Below are positions 1 to 12,200 of a stretch of 64,000 bases of DNA, piece by piece (the first letter of the stretch is position 1; each line of letters opens with the position of its first letter). Under the pieces are notes generated by a model. It worked only from the letters and a program-made list of their open reading frames with translations, did not search any database and was not told where the DNA came from. Source of the stretch: Thunnus maccoyii (taxonomy: Eukaryota; Chordata; Actinopteri; Scombriformes; Scombridae); NCBI RefSeq assembly GCF_910596095.1, contig NC_056552.1:18043611-18107610 (forward strand), in the 5' to 3' direction. The translations under genes and the position numbers were made by a program.

Positions 1-128
1 GAGTTTGGATTTATGACCCAGCAGGGCTTTCAGAGACATTGGTAGTACATCATTTAAGCAGGGACTGGCAGAGACAAGAGCAGAGGTTGGAGGTTTTATT
101 TTGTTTTGTGTGTCTCTGCTTCTCTCAG

Positions 129-2656
129 GTCCTCTGTGTGCTGGGATGGGTGGCAAGAAGAAAAAAAAGATGATGTATTTGACCACCAAGAATGCAGGTA
201 CTTTTAACTTACCACAAGAAAAACTATAACATCTGCACATCATCTGAAGTAGACCTTGTAGTTTATTGTGTTATATTCCTTTTTTAATTCTGTTCATTCA
301 CCTAATTACCGGGTTCTGACTAGAATTTGATCGTCACGAGCTGCGGATCTATGAAGAGGTTGCCAAAGTCCCACCCTTCAAGAGGAAGACGCTGGTTCTG
401 ATTGGTGCACAGGGGGTCGGACGTCGCAGTCTGAAGAACAAGCTGCTGGTGTCAGATCCCCAGCGGTATGGCACCACCATCCCCTGTGAGTGCAGCCATT
501 CATCAATTAAACCACGTACACTGATTCTTAATCCATTTGGCATTCAGTGCCTTTGACTGTTTACTGTTTTACTGTTATAGTACCTTTAGAATTTGTTGAA
601 TACGCATTCATTTTATGTACTTTTTTCCACTTACGTGTCTCTCTTAGTAATCTTGTTTTCTAGTCTCTCACTGTTCTGTACAATTGTAATTTCTCTCCCT
701 TCGTTTTGTGGTTTTCTCCTTGCATCTCACCATATTTCTACCTCATGATGTCTGTTTATGCACTGTGCAAATAAACTAAACCAAAAGTATTCAAATCACA
801 TTGGTTTGTCTGTACAACATCTATAGATTTTTTACTGGGTAAAAGCTGTCATTGAGTGCCATGTTGTGGGATTAGTTTGAAATAATGATTTTGTCCCCAG
901 TCACCTCCAGGAAACCAAAGTTGGATGAGAGGGATGGTCAGATGTATTCATTCATGACCCGCAGCGAAATGGAGTGTGACATCAAAAATGGCCGATTCTT
1001 GGAGCATGGCGAGTATGACGGGAACCTGTATGGCACAAAGATCAACTCCATACATGAGGTGATAGAGACAGGAAAGATCTGCATCCTGGACGTCAACCCA
1101 CAGGTAGAGGAAGCTCAAATATCTCCTCTTACCTTCCCTCACTTCTTCTTTGCCTTCACTCCCTGCTTGTTCTTCGCCATCTAATCTTCCATCTGTTATT
1201 TGCCATGTTTTCTACCGTTAACGACTTATGTATAAAATTCTAGATTCAAACCAATTATGCACAGCTTGTTGCTACTGAAGTATTTTCGGGCTGAGCACAT
1301 CATCAATATTTATCAAAAAGGATCTCTTAATGATCAGCATTACTTGCTGGAAAGACTCCACTAATCTTATTTACACACATTAGCTTGATAAATTTATTAG
1401 CTGAAGATGCTGCAGTTGCATTTTAATCACATTCTCAGCTTTATAATTGCATAAAAGTTTTTCAGCTATTCCCATTGCTCATTGTGTAGTGATGCAGTGA
1501 TAGTAATGCATCTCTTATGTGTCTGTTTTTTCTTTGAAGGCTCTCAAAGTGCTGCGGACGTCAGAGTTCCTGCCCTATGTTGTGTTCATTGAAGCCCCAG
1601 ATTTTGAGGTTCTCAAAGCCATGAACAGGTCAGCAATTGAGTCAGGAGTGGTCACAAAACAGTTAACGGTGAGTGCATCATTTCCTAAAAGTCAGCTGTC
1701 TTACCTTTAGAATCAGACTAATGATTATACCATGAAAAAGTTACACTGAAATGCATCACAACAAAGTTCATTATATTAGTAATTGGAATAGCTAATGTGT
1801 TAATGCGTTAATTTACATTACAATTTACATTTGTGTGTTACCTTTTTGTGTGTGTTGTTGTAATGGTTTATGATGCCTCTTTGCTTGTTTTGTCTTTCTT
1901 TCTTTTGCATTGGAACTGAGCTACCATGCTGTACCAAACAATTACCACTGACACTGTTGTGTGGCATAATAAACTATCTATCTTAAATTATTCACTCAGC
2001 ACAGTGGAATACTAACTAGAAAGTCGGATTCCTACCATTTAAATTATGCAAACTAATTGAATTTCCGTTGTGTACCAATTTCACTGTTTACTCCTTTCTT
2101 AAATTCAAGTAATTGCCTGCATTTATTTTCACCTGATTGTCTCACTGTTCAGTCAGAGACACTTTCGTAATGGAATTGACCATTTATAGTAAATTGTCAC
2201 ATGAGGGATAAGGCTCTGTTCTTTGAGAGTCTGAGCACCAAAGCAGAATCTGCCGAGAGAACTGATGTCCCTAATAAACATACATGAGTATAAATCTTAG
2301 TGAAACCAACAATACTAGAAATGTCACATAAGAGGTGGTGGAGGGAGCGGCAACAGAGAACAGCGTTGGCACAAGTATATTAGCAGAGCAATAGTGATAA
2401 GTGAACTAACCATGAATGACTATGATAAATGAACTAACGCTATGCTTCATGCTGTCTCTCACTGACATGCTCCCTACAGGACTCTGAACTCAAGAGGACG
2501 GTGGACGAGAGTGAGCGCATCAAAAGAGCATACGGACATTACTTTGACCTCTGCATCGTGAACGACGGCCTGGAGGCGGCTTTCCGAAGCCTACGATTGG
2601 CATTGGAGAAACTGTTAACAGAGCAGCAGTGGGTGCCTGTCAGCTGGGTCTTCTGA
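129..2656 (+). CDS. mpp2: MPP2-type MAGUK scaffold, 3' part (guanylate-kinase-like domain)
   Basis: Five exons join in frame: 129-197, 324-485, 901-1103, 1540-1668 and 2480-2656, giving 245 residues and a TGA stop. The first begins at a splice acceptor, so the L27, PDZ and SH3 parts lie to the left, outside the window. The visible protein starts with the lysine-rich HOOK region (KKKKKMMYLTTKNAEFDRHE) and continues through the whole guanylate-kinase-like domain (IGAQGVGRRSL, LEHGEYDGNLYGTKI, CILDVNPQ, YVVFIEAPDFE) to the family end QWVPVSWVF. The P-loop is degenerate, as in catalytically dead MAGUK domains, so the expected role is a phosphoprotein-binding scaffold under the plasma membrane. 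EAPDFE, AMNRSAIESG and YGHYFDLC fit MPP2 better than MPP6 (PALS2). The subtype is an inference from remembered human sequences; the family is certain. Confidence 0.93.
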
Positions 2657-3296
2657 AAGTCAGCAAGAGCCCACAGGCCGAAGGTTGGAGGACGTTTTAA
2701 CACTCATAGCTCCAGAGGGGCTGACTCTAGGCAGTCAACGGCGGTGGAGGTCTGTAGTGAAGGGCCGAGCGTCATGATACCGTGCAAATGACCAGCCTCA
2801 TGTAGAGCGTTTTTGTACAAACTTAGTGTTCCTCCGTTGACCTTAATGTCAAGTTGCATTTTATTTGTCAGGATTGGGATCATTCTATTGATATTTGTTG
2901 AGAAGGCTTTAGAGTTGATTAAGAGGTTTAGTGCAATAGTGTGAGTGAGCGTGCGTATGTTATCATAAATGTGGAAATAGACTTAGAGTAATGCGTATGT
3001 TTTTTGCGGATACAGTGCTCTGTTGAAGGTTTTTGTTGAAAGGATATTAAACTTTTTAGCCTTTCCAAAATCTTAAATACTTTACGTAGAGTAATGTTTA
3101 CATTGGATTGGTAAGACAGATTGGTTAAGGAAAGATACCAAATGTCATATTTGTATTCATTTCTATATATTTTACCATTTGATCATATAGTATGACTGTA
3201 TGTGTTCAGAAATGTGCTTTATCTTGTATGTCACCACTGATGAAAATGAACAGCAATAGATCATTTTGAAAAGAAACATACTGTACACGCAATACA

Positions 3297-3334
<38 letters not shown>

Positions 3335-3935
3335 ATATATACATAAAACACAGTAAGACCAGTGGAAAACTCTTTTATTGAGACATTTTTGATTAATCTC
3401 GCAGTGCATATTTAGTCTCAACTTGTTTTGTTTCTTTTTTAATGTTGATTACATTGTACATTTCTAGTCCTTTGCTGGTAAAGCTTCTGGTTTGTTTGAT
3501 AGTGAGAATCCAGTGAACGACTACTGCCTGCTTGATTCTGTTGGAGTTTTATTTGTAGCACTGAGAACACTTAAACCCTAGTAAAAAAACTGAAGAAGTA
3601 GCCTACAGTATGCACTGACTGTATAATGAAGGCAAACATATTACTTAACATTACAGGTTCAACAGTTGACAGTAATAATCACATTTCTTCTGTTATTTTT
3701 GAAGTACAAACAGTTAAATATCAGTGGCTTCTTATTCATACTTACTTTTTGCCTTAACATGGTTCAAAAGCCAAGGAAACACTATTTTTTCATCATTGAC
3801 AATTTCACTCCTATCACTACATGTTCCTTCTTAGAAAATAGAAACAAATAATACTGGCAACTTATTTAATATTTATTTTATTTTCCCTGAAACTTGTAAG
3901 TACTGTATTGTAATAAAGAGTATATAGTATATCAT
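2657..3935 (+). other. mpp2: mpp2 3' untranslated region
   Basis: This noncoding stretch follows the mpp2 stop. It has no convincing ORF and carries a candidate AATAAA poly(A) signal at 3912-3917. A second AATAAA at 4121-4126 could extend the transcript towards the convergent gene ending at 4248. The exact end cannot be read from sequence. Confidence 0.5.
3298..3332. repeat. (AC)n microsatellite
   Basis: About 17 uninterrupted AC units lie inside the presumed mpp2 3' UTR. The short reverse-strand ORF across it is a by-product of the repeat. Confidence 0.95.
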
Positions 3936-4247
3936 AGAAGAAACACTAGGTGCTTTGATGATTCTGCTGGTGTGTAGATGCAGTTTGGACAACTACACTG
4001 TAGTTTTGATGTTCATATAAAAATGTATTAGAATCAAAAATGTTGAGATGATTGTTTCACGGTCTACGGTTAATGTGATTGAAAATACATTTTTTAAATT
4101 AAAATCGCAACATTATATTAAATAAAGGACAATGTTAATACTTATTTTTTCACAGAAACAATACAAGGTGCGTCCTCAGCATTTGTTTACAGTTAAACTG
4201 GAGTTTAGGTGGTGGATGTCTGCTGTAACCTCTGGGGCAGTGGGTGG

Positions 4248-5128
4248 CTATGGGTGGAGGTTTGAGGTTGATGGAGTGGGATACATAGGCCCTGTGGGTG
4301 TCAGCCAGTGATGAGGTGCCAGAGGCAGCGTAATTGGATACATCTCGTAGGCAGGCGGCGAGCCCCCTGGCCAAATGCTTGTCAGCTTCGGATCAAACTG
4401 AAGGAAATTCAAAATGATATAGTAATTAGTCTGCAGTAATGCAACCCTTATTATATTTGTTATCATAAAAATGATGTATTCATACTTTTTATTAATATTT
4501 ATATGTAAGCAACACAACATTTTTATTGTTAACAAGAGTTGATTTTTCAGGGAAGCTAATTAGTTAAAAATTGTTTGTCAATCTGAGTCAAAGTACCACT
4601 CATGAAGCAATACAAAGGTGAGCAAAGGTGAAAACAACAGATGTAAAAGATGCTCCTATGTGCTATATATAATATTTATATATAAATATAAATATTTATG
4701 AATAATAGACATATACTCTGTGTATAGGTCTGTGTGCCCTGATCTAATGACAATGGTTGACTGTAGTCAGGGTTCACGCACCAGTGAGTATGGTGGTGGG
4801 TGATCGACAGTGCTGTAGCGGGGAGGGAATATGTCATAATGTCTCTCCAATTCTTGCTGATCTTCAGGCAAAGAAATGGTTTGGATGGAGACTCTGCTGT
4901 CATGTTGTATTGCTGGTATAGTGACATCATACGCTGCTCTTTTCTTCTTTGCATGCAGATAGAAGCAGAGGAGTACCACAGCTATGGACACCACCAAGAC
5001 TGGGAATCTAGGAACACATTTACATCAATTCAAAACTTCATTAATTCATATTTTAAGTCATCTTTTCTCTTCCTGTATGGATAAATGACTACTTACATAA
5101 TTTGAAAGATGTTCACTACAATGGTCAT
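4248..5128 (-). CDS. Small single-pass membrane protein with PPxY tail (copy A), unrecognised
   Basis: I do not recognise this gene. Three coding exons join in frame: 5097-5128 (ATG, donor gtaagt), 4782-5007 (donor gtgcgt) and 4248-4397 (TAG stop), for 135 aa. Residues 5-28 form one hydrophobic membrane segment directly after a four-residue N-terminus. A KKKR stop-transfer cluster (31-34) follows, so the tail should face the cytosol; there is no cleavable signal or ectodomain. The tail carries three PPxY motifs: PPRY 72-75, PPPY 81-84 and PPAY 100-103. PPxY is the ligand of WW domains, notably NEDD4-family ubiquitin ligases, so an adaptor or trafficking role is an inference. Copy B at 6612-7297 has the same exon number, membrane position and intron phases. 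A distant link to mammalian TMEM92, also PPxY-tailed and near ITGA3 in human, is only a guess. Confidence 0.72.
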
Positions 5129-6611
5129 GGCTGGAATTACGTCAACTTGCTCACATTACTGTGAGAGAAAAGAATTTTGAGACATATAGCAGCAGATGAG
5201 TTTGGTGCCATCCTACATGAAATCAACGACTAAACAACTAGACTGAACACTACACGTAATTCACACACATGATCGGTTTTCCTCTCTAAGGTGTAATGTA
5301 AGTTTAAAGTAGTATTTAGTTAGTTTTGTAGTCATGGAGAATCCAACAAAACATCTACAGTGTCAGATTTAATATGATTATTTATACTGTAGAATAATAC
5401 AATAACAGTCAGGGAGACTTTTCTGATTTATGAACTCTTTACACATGTAACTGACAAACATCAGTAAGTGGGTGAGAGGGTGACATCATAGGATACGACT
5501 ATCAGCCTTTACATCCCAGTTTATGCAAGTCCACTGGACTATATGAGACTAAGAGAGAGGCTATGAGAGTGCTGACTCTCCAATCACAGGAATGTGAGCT
5601 AAAGCGACACTGCAGTGATTCACCAACAATAATGCCGTTTTAAAAACCTCTGAAAATCTCTCAGCAGTGTACAACAGAAAAGGTTCAGTCAGTTTGTTAG
5701 CAGCATAAAAAGTAGCAGGGATGACTAGCATACTGTCATTCATGAGTTTAACAACTGATGTTGGACCTTCATCCTATAAATCTGTTGCTCATTACGTCTG
5801 TAAGAACGAATCAGTTGAATTCACATATTTCTAAGACATTACACTCAGGACAGAAAGAACTGCATTCTTAGGATTTTATACAGCGTGATGATTCTTACCT
5901 TGTTTAAGAGTCCCAAAACATAGAAAAACTGTCCTGACATGTGGGTCGCTATGAAGCAATAATGTGTCACTTAGGGAAGTACACAATGTGATGAGCTTTT
6001 ACAGCATTATTGTCTCATTTAAAGACACAGGACTTTGAGGTGTGCTCTGTGTCTTGCACATTTCCTGTGTGTATGTTGAATGCAATCAGTCTGAAATCTA
6101 CTTCACTCACTGAACAGTTAGTCGGTTAGAATTCACTCTTGTTCCGTTACTCTTACAAATTCTATCGTAAAAACAATTTATTGGTATTTGTTTCCCCCTG
6201 AATTTGTTGCACGAAATGGACTGAAACCTCATCTTTATCTTGCTTTCCAGACAACAAAACCAGACTCTTTTTAAATTATTATTAAGTGTGATTCACTTAA
6301 ATTATTTTTATTCATCAGTATAAATTATTACAAAAATAAGTTTCTATACATATTTTACACATGCACATACAACTTAATAAAATATGTGGGATGTAGTTGT
6401 TGTTTACAGGTATATACACCAGTCTATCAAAGAGCTAACACACATAGACAGACAGCCATTCATTCATAGTGACAGTGTGACAAAGTTTCACTGAGGAAAC
6501 CCTCAGGCCACCCTCCTCATCCTATATGTCCCACATGAAGCACATGACTACATACTGTATATGCACTGAAAGCTGCTGTGACCTGTCCTGTAATGAAAAG
6601 TGCAGTAGAGG
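5129..6611 (-). other. Spacer between PPxY genes, with likely 5' UTR exon of copy A
   Basis: Upstream of the copy A start, the ATG exon extends to an acceptor at 5158/5159. A noncoding exon with a good donor (AAG|gtaag) ends at 5899 and is the likely 5' UTR exon of copy A. Its 5' limit is unknown. On the reverse strand AATAAA at 6307-6312, about 300 bases past the copy B stop, is a likely poly(A) signal for copy B. Nothing else is recognisable here. Confidence 0.4.
6307..6312 (-). terminator. Candidate poly(A) signal of PPxY copy B
   Basis: Reverse-strand AATAAA about 300 bases after the copy B stop codon and before the likely first exon of copy A. Confidence 0.4.
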
Positions 6612-7297
6612 CTAGAGTGTGTTTGAGGAGGAGGATGAGAAAGGTAAGGAGGATGAGGGTTGCTCTGAGTAAGGTGGAGGGTCTGTGTATGATAGTGGGG
6701 GATCTGGATAGGATGGTGGTTCAAGCTGGAAAAGGGAAGGGGAGACATTTTATTTATTTGAAATCTCTGACACTTTGTAAAACATTTACAGTTTCATCTT
6801 AAGTAAAAAAACAAACTGTCAACCAACTGCTTATCTAACTAACATGAGCATCATTATCATGTAATATAATAATAAATGTATGAATGTAACAAAATGCAGT
6901 GCTGTACCCTGTATGGAGGAGGTGGACTGACATTTCTTGAGCAGTACATGGGAGGTTCTCTGTAAGGAGGTTGAAAATATGCTTCATATATGCCCATTAT
7001 TTCTTCCTCTTCCTCCTCCTCTTCCTCCCGCTCCTCATCATATATGGGGATGACATATACAGATGGAGAGTTATTAGGCCTTGGGGGCAAGCCTTCCTCT
7101 CTTCTGTGTTTTTTTGCAAAATGACAACAGAAAATCCACAGAACCAAACCAATACACAAGAGGGGAATCCTGAAATGTAGAACAAATGTGTTTTTGTTTA
7201 GAAGTAGCCGCAGTTTACATACAGTTAGGTTGAATGAATGTTAACTAGCTGAGAACAGAGGAAATACTTACTCAAACGAAGGATGATAAATGACCAT
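6612..7297 (-). CDS. Small single-pass membrane protein with PPxY tail (copy B), unrecognised
   Basis: This is the unrecognised neighbour of copy A, on the same strand. Exons 7272-7297 (ATG, donor gtaagt), 6908-7169 (donor gtacag) and 6612-6725 (TAG stop) join in frame to 133 aa. One hydrophobic segment at residues 9-27 is followed by a basic stop-transfer cluster (KKHRR, 28-32). An acidic stretch with nine consecutive glutamates (57-65) comes next. The tail has four PPxY motifs: PPMY 81-84, PPPY 92-95, PPSY 99-102 and PPPY 112-115, ending in a serine-rich tract. Both introns fall at the same phases as in copy A, one just before the membrane segment and one just after a PPPY motif, which supports tandem duplication. 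The proline-tyrosine spacing suggests WW-domain binding; no enzymatic domain is visible. Function is unknown. Confidence 0.74.
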
Positions 7298-7534
7298 GGC
7301 AGTCTTTTTTTTTTTCTTAATCAGGTTTAACTTTTCACACCTGAGAAAACTAGAACAAATAAATAAACCAGAGGCCTTGTCATTTAAAAGGAAAGAGATT
7401 TGATTTTGAACATTGAAGATCACAGCTCTATTGTACTGTTCAGTTTGCAACTTAATGTTGTTCATTTATAAATGGACTGTTCAAAGGTAGCTCTGTTTAT
7501 AACAGACATAAAACAAACGTCTTTATGGCAGACA

Positions 7535-8275
7535 GTGGGGGAAGAAGTATTCAGATCCTTTACTTCAGTAAAAGTACCAATGCAGCAATGTAAAATTACT
7601 CCACTACAAGTAAAAGTCCTTTATGAAAATCCTATTAAGTACAGAAGTATTAGCAGCAAAATGTAGTTAAAGCACTGCAGTAATAGTAGTGATTTGGTCC
7701 CTCCGACTGATATATTATTTTATATGACATCATTAGATTGTTACATAATACTGAAGCACTAGTGTGTAAGCAGCATGTTACTGTTTTAAGGTGGAGCTAG
7801 TTTGAACTACTTTATATACATTTAGCTAGTTTAGTTCAGTAGTTCCCAACCTAGGGGTCGGGCCCCTCCAAGGGGTCACCAGATAAATCTGTGGGGTCGT
7901 GAGATGAATAATGGGAGAGGAAAGAAGAAAAAACAAAGTTCTGATACACAAATCTGTTTTCAGTTTCTGGACTTTTTCTCTAATCTTTGATTTTTGGTGA
8001 AATATTGGATCATTTGAACATTTATTGAAATGAAACCATGTGAGAAGTTCACTACTAAGAAAAATCACTACTTGGTGGAGCAGTTAACAACTCATCGACA
8101 TCTGAAATGTGACCCGACTACACACTGCTTTTTGTATGACGTTTAAAGATGAAACCACCGGTTTCATCTTTGTGTTGTAATGTGTTGTATTTTAAAAGCT
8201 TGTTATAATGTCCATTGTGTCAAATCTTCATCTGAAAAAGTAGCTAAAGCTGTCAAATAAATGTAGTGGAGTAGC
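7535..8275 (+). mobile_element. Fish hAT-like nonautonomous element, right end missing
   Basis: The block opens with the phrase 'gaagtattcagatccttta' and runs through the 'cccaacctaggggtcgggcc' segment to 'aaatgtagtggagtagc'. It matches, from memory, a very common fish MITE whose outer ends are inverted copies of a 'tactcaagtac'-type terminus. The usual right terminus is absent here. It lies in the 5' intron region of PPxY copy B. The superfamily is not certain. Confidence 0.6.
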
Positions 8276-8604
8276 AACTTTGTCAAATTAACGCTACAGT
8301 TCAAAGTAAAAAAAAAGGAAGCATAGAATGTGTAGCTTCATCAGCTATCACTACATGAATGATTACAGCGTAGACCTGAATTCAGATTGATTTAAAGTAG
8401 GCAGCAATGAAAGGCAGTAGCATTTTAGCGACATAACCATTTTTATAAATATATCACACTGGCCTTGTATGATCAGGCTGCGTCTCATGTTTCAGGCCTA
8501 AATGAACACGATCAGATACCAAATAGCAAAGAAAGTGACTTAACAAGTTTGGCTTAGCTGTCCCTTACTAATCTGATATTTTTCATGCTGAAAATAAAGC
8601 TTAC

Positions 8605-8680
8605 CTTCAAGTACAAGGCATGTAGTGCAGGTTAAGTAGACTGCTGTCTTGCAACAGACATTTTATAGCCTCATTGACCT
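8605..8680 (-). other. Candidate 5' UTR exon of PPxY copy B
   Basis: On the reverse strand a stretch ends in a strong donor (GAAG|gtaagc) at 8605. It is positioned like the upstream noncoding exon of copy A, and a matching acceptor (ttctcag) lies near 7341 just before the copy B ATG exon. The upstream limit is arbitrary. Confidence 0.3.
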
Positions 8681-9105
8681 GGTTAAAGTAGCAGAACAGA
8701 CTGAGGTTACAGTCAGTGACGTAAACAACTTATCATTGGCAACGCTCTCTCCACACACCAGGAAGACAGCTGCTGGTGTTGGGCTGAAGGCTGTTAGCCT
8801 CTAAGGTGACTGTCACTGATAAAGATACATAGTAATAACACAAAGACATAATAAGGAAGGGAAATCATTCTACGGGAAAAAGAGGATAACTGGGACAGAC
8901 AAGAATCCCTGTTTCAGCTTGTTTCTGAGGAATGTGGTTAGGGTGTTGTTGGAACATGCTGGAGGTATCTGTACCGCGGCTCTTTGCGCAACACAATGTT
9001 TCAGTTTGAAGGAGAGTTTTCTGTCCCAGAAAAAATATCATTTGAGGCCATGAAACACACATGACACAGCTCAAGGTTAAACCACCACCCACACTTTTTC
9101 AAGCT

Positions 9106-9111
9106 TTTATT
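9106..9111 (-). terminator. abi3: Candidate poly(A) signal of abi3
   Basis: Reverse-strand AATAAA lies about 170 bases after the abi3 stop codon. It supports the reading that the transcript ends here, without any SH3-coding exon. Confidence 0.5.
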
Positions 9112-9281
9112 TGTGCTTAACATTGATTTCACAACACGCCTGGACTTAACAAAATACTGCACATGCTGCCCTCATTTTTACACATCCATCTAATGGCAAA
9201 CGTAGCATGCCAGCTTACAATGTTAGCTGGGAATTACACAGGAAACCCCACACAGAAACTTTACATGAGCTATAATGTTTT

Positions 9282-12200
9282 TTAACGTAGGAAAGGGGGA
9301 GGTGGAGGAGGTGGTGGAGGCGGTGGTGGCACAATACCCGAGTTCCCAGTGGGAGGGGGTGGTGGAGGTGGAGGTGGAGGGGAAGGGGCAGCTCCTGCTA
9401 CTGGTGGGGGTGGAGGAGGAGGAGGAGGAGGAGGAGAAAAAGGACCAGGTCCTGATACAGGTGGAGGTGGAGGAGGAGGGGGAGGACATGTGAGTGAGGT
9501 CAAGGATGGGGGAGGGGGGAGGCCAGTGTCCATGGAGGAAGGAGGAGGTGGCGGAGGAGAAGGAGGAGGAGGAGGAGCAGGCATACTGGGGTCCAACGCA
9601 GCTGGAGGAGAAGGCAAGCTGTCATTGGTGAGGTTGGAGACTGTTGGCAAGGTGGGGACTGATGGCAGAGGCACAGCGATACCAAAATTGGATCTACGAA
9701 CAAGACAAAAAGAAAATAGACTTTCAGCTACTGTGAGCAATAAAAGTGATACAACTGTAGGTTCTTAATTATCTATGCGGCATTGTACAATTTGTCTTAA
9801 AGGAATAATTTGACATTTTGAGAAATATGTGCATTTGTTTTCTTGTCAAGAGTTAGATGAGAAGATTGATACCACTCTAATGTCTGTATGCTACAAAGAC
9901 TGGAAACACAGGGAAACAGCAAGCCTGGCTCTGTCAGAAGACAACAAATAACAAATACTAACAGCTCTAAAGCTCACTAATGAACACGTTTAGGGCTGCA
10001 ACTAACAATTGTTTTCATTATTGATTTATCTGTCAATTATTTTCTCAATTAATCTTTTAGGTGTTTGGTCTATAAAATGTAAGAAAATGATGAAAAATGC
10101 TGATCACTGTTTCCCAAAAGTCCAAGATGCAACCTAAAATGTCTTGTTTTGTCCCGACCAACAGTCCACAACCCAAAGTTATTCAGTTTATTGTCAAAGA
10201 TGACTCAAGAAACCAGAAAATATTCACATTTAAGAAGCTGGAACCAGATCATTTTGGCATTTTCCTCTTAAAAAAATTGACTCAAAACGATTAATTGATT
10301 ATCAAAATGGTTGGTGATTCATTTTCTTTTGATCAGCTAATCAATTATCAACTTATCATTGCAGCTGCCAGACTATTTCTTGGCATTTCCCAGTCACCTC
10401 CTGGTATGGGCCAAGAGATAGTCCAGCACATAGTCCCCCTGTAAAACTGATTATGTAAGTATTTCTGATTATGCATTACGCATTTCTGAGTGCATAATGA
10501 GGAAACCTTTCATACCATGTTGGATATTATACCCATAAAATAATAAATCTGTAGTGTAGATTGTTGCTATAAAAATGAAAAAGGAGGAATGTGTTTACAT
10601 ACACAGTGGTTTCTGCAGTGCTCTGTATGCTGTCTGTGGTTCCTGATCTTTTTCTGGGCTGCTGCCCAGGGACCTGTGGGGAGAAGATGAATGAAGGGGA
10701 ACAAAGGATGACATTATCCATCTCTACACTACAGTCAGCCATCCTGTATATCACATTTGACATCACCCTAGCACTACAGCGTGGAATACGGGGGACTGTA
10801 ATGTGCTGTATATGTTTAATCTGAAGAACAATAATGGAAAGTGTTTGACTCTGTCTTTGATTTAGTCTTTCAATTCAGTATCCAGTTTACCTGAAAACAA
10901 TGTCCGATGGAGTCCAAGATGGAGTATGATATTGGCGCTCTCGAGTAGCTTTTCTCTGGCTCCTTGCCTGAAGTCGGTGGGGTCAAACGCTTGGTACGGC
11001 TCCTGTTTTTGGGAGTAGTAAAAACGCCAATCTCTCTCCTGGCTACCTTCTCATGGTGGATAGCTTCAGCCTGGATCAGTGCACAGCATAGCAGGAACAG
11101 CCGCAATCAACAATCAATACACTGGTGCTCAGTCATTCTCAGATCACTTCCTCCCTTGAGAAAGTGTCTCTTTAAGTTATGACAACAATAAAGTAAACAA
11201 ACTGAACAAAGATTAAAGGTACAATATGTAAGTGAAACGAATACAGTAACTTGCACACTTGGTTCCCAAGTAAACAGCTACGACTGTAGTGGTAGTTCAT
11301 TTAAAGGACTAGTGTGTAAGATTTAGGGGGGCAGAAATATTGGCAGAAATGGAATATAATATTCATGTATATGTTTTATGTTTTAATTAGTGTATGATTG
11401 CCTGAAAATAAGAATTGCATTTTTTTAACCTTAGAATGAGTCCTTTATATCTACATAGGGAGCAGGTCCTCTTCAACGGAGCCTGCTATGTTGCACTACC
11501 ATGTTTCTACAGTAGCCCAGAAAGGACAAACCAAACACTGGCACTAGAAAGGGCCTTTCGCATTTCTCGTGATTTTTTTGGCCACCGTAGGTTCACCTAC
11601 ATGCTTGGAAGAGGAAGGTGAGGGGAGGAGTATTCAGTGCGTTGCAATCTGCAACCTCACCGCTAGATGTCATTAAATCTTACACACTGGTCCTTTAACA
11701 CGCAATGCATGCAATAATAAATGCAACTGAAGAATTTATGAAAATGAAATACAGAACCAGCCAAACGTTTGGGCACACTTTATCATTTTGATTTGTACTG
11801 TAGTAAATAATATATTTTCAAAGTAAATAAGTGTATTTTTTACAGCATTTGGACCACAGGAAACTCATTTTTGGTTTGTTCTTATTATTTAGTGATTAAT
11901 GAAAATGAAGAAGAAAAGAAGAATAATTCAACCTTCTAGATATTTTGTTAGCATTAAAGAGTCTCCAGCTGTGCAGAAGTCAGTGGGCAGAGCAGAGCTC
12001 AGGTATGTTTTAGGTGGAAGGTGTACCTCACCAGTGTCAGCAGATTGAGTGAGGACTCCATATCTTTGATCTGCATGGCCTGTGAGTCCAGCAGTCTCAG
12101 CACGGTGCTGGCCATACTGTTGATCTGGTAGGTCACACTGGCCAGCGCCTGAACAGCCAAACCCTTGGCTTCTTCAACAGCCTTAGTTGGATCTTCTGCC

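Noticed and set aside
4150..4374. 74-codon reverse-strand ORF overlapping the last exon of PPxY copy A
   Set aside because: Wrong frame for the exon; the frame with PPAY joins the preceding exon exactly.
9349..9768. 139-codon glycine-rich ORF on the plus strand
   Set aside because: It is the complement of the abi3 poly-proline exon, and its glycine runs follow from the GGN repeat. The reverse strand has correct splice sites and family context.
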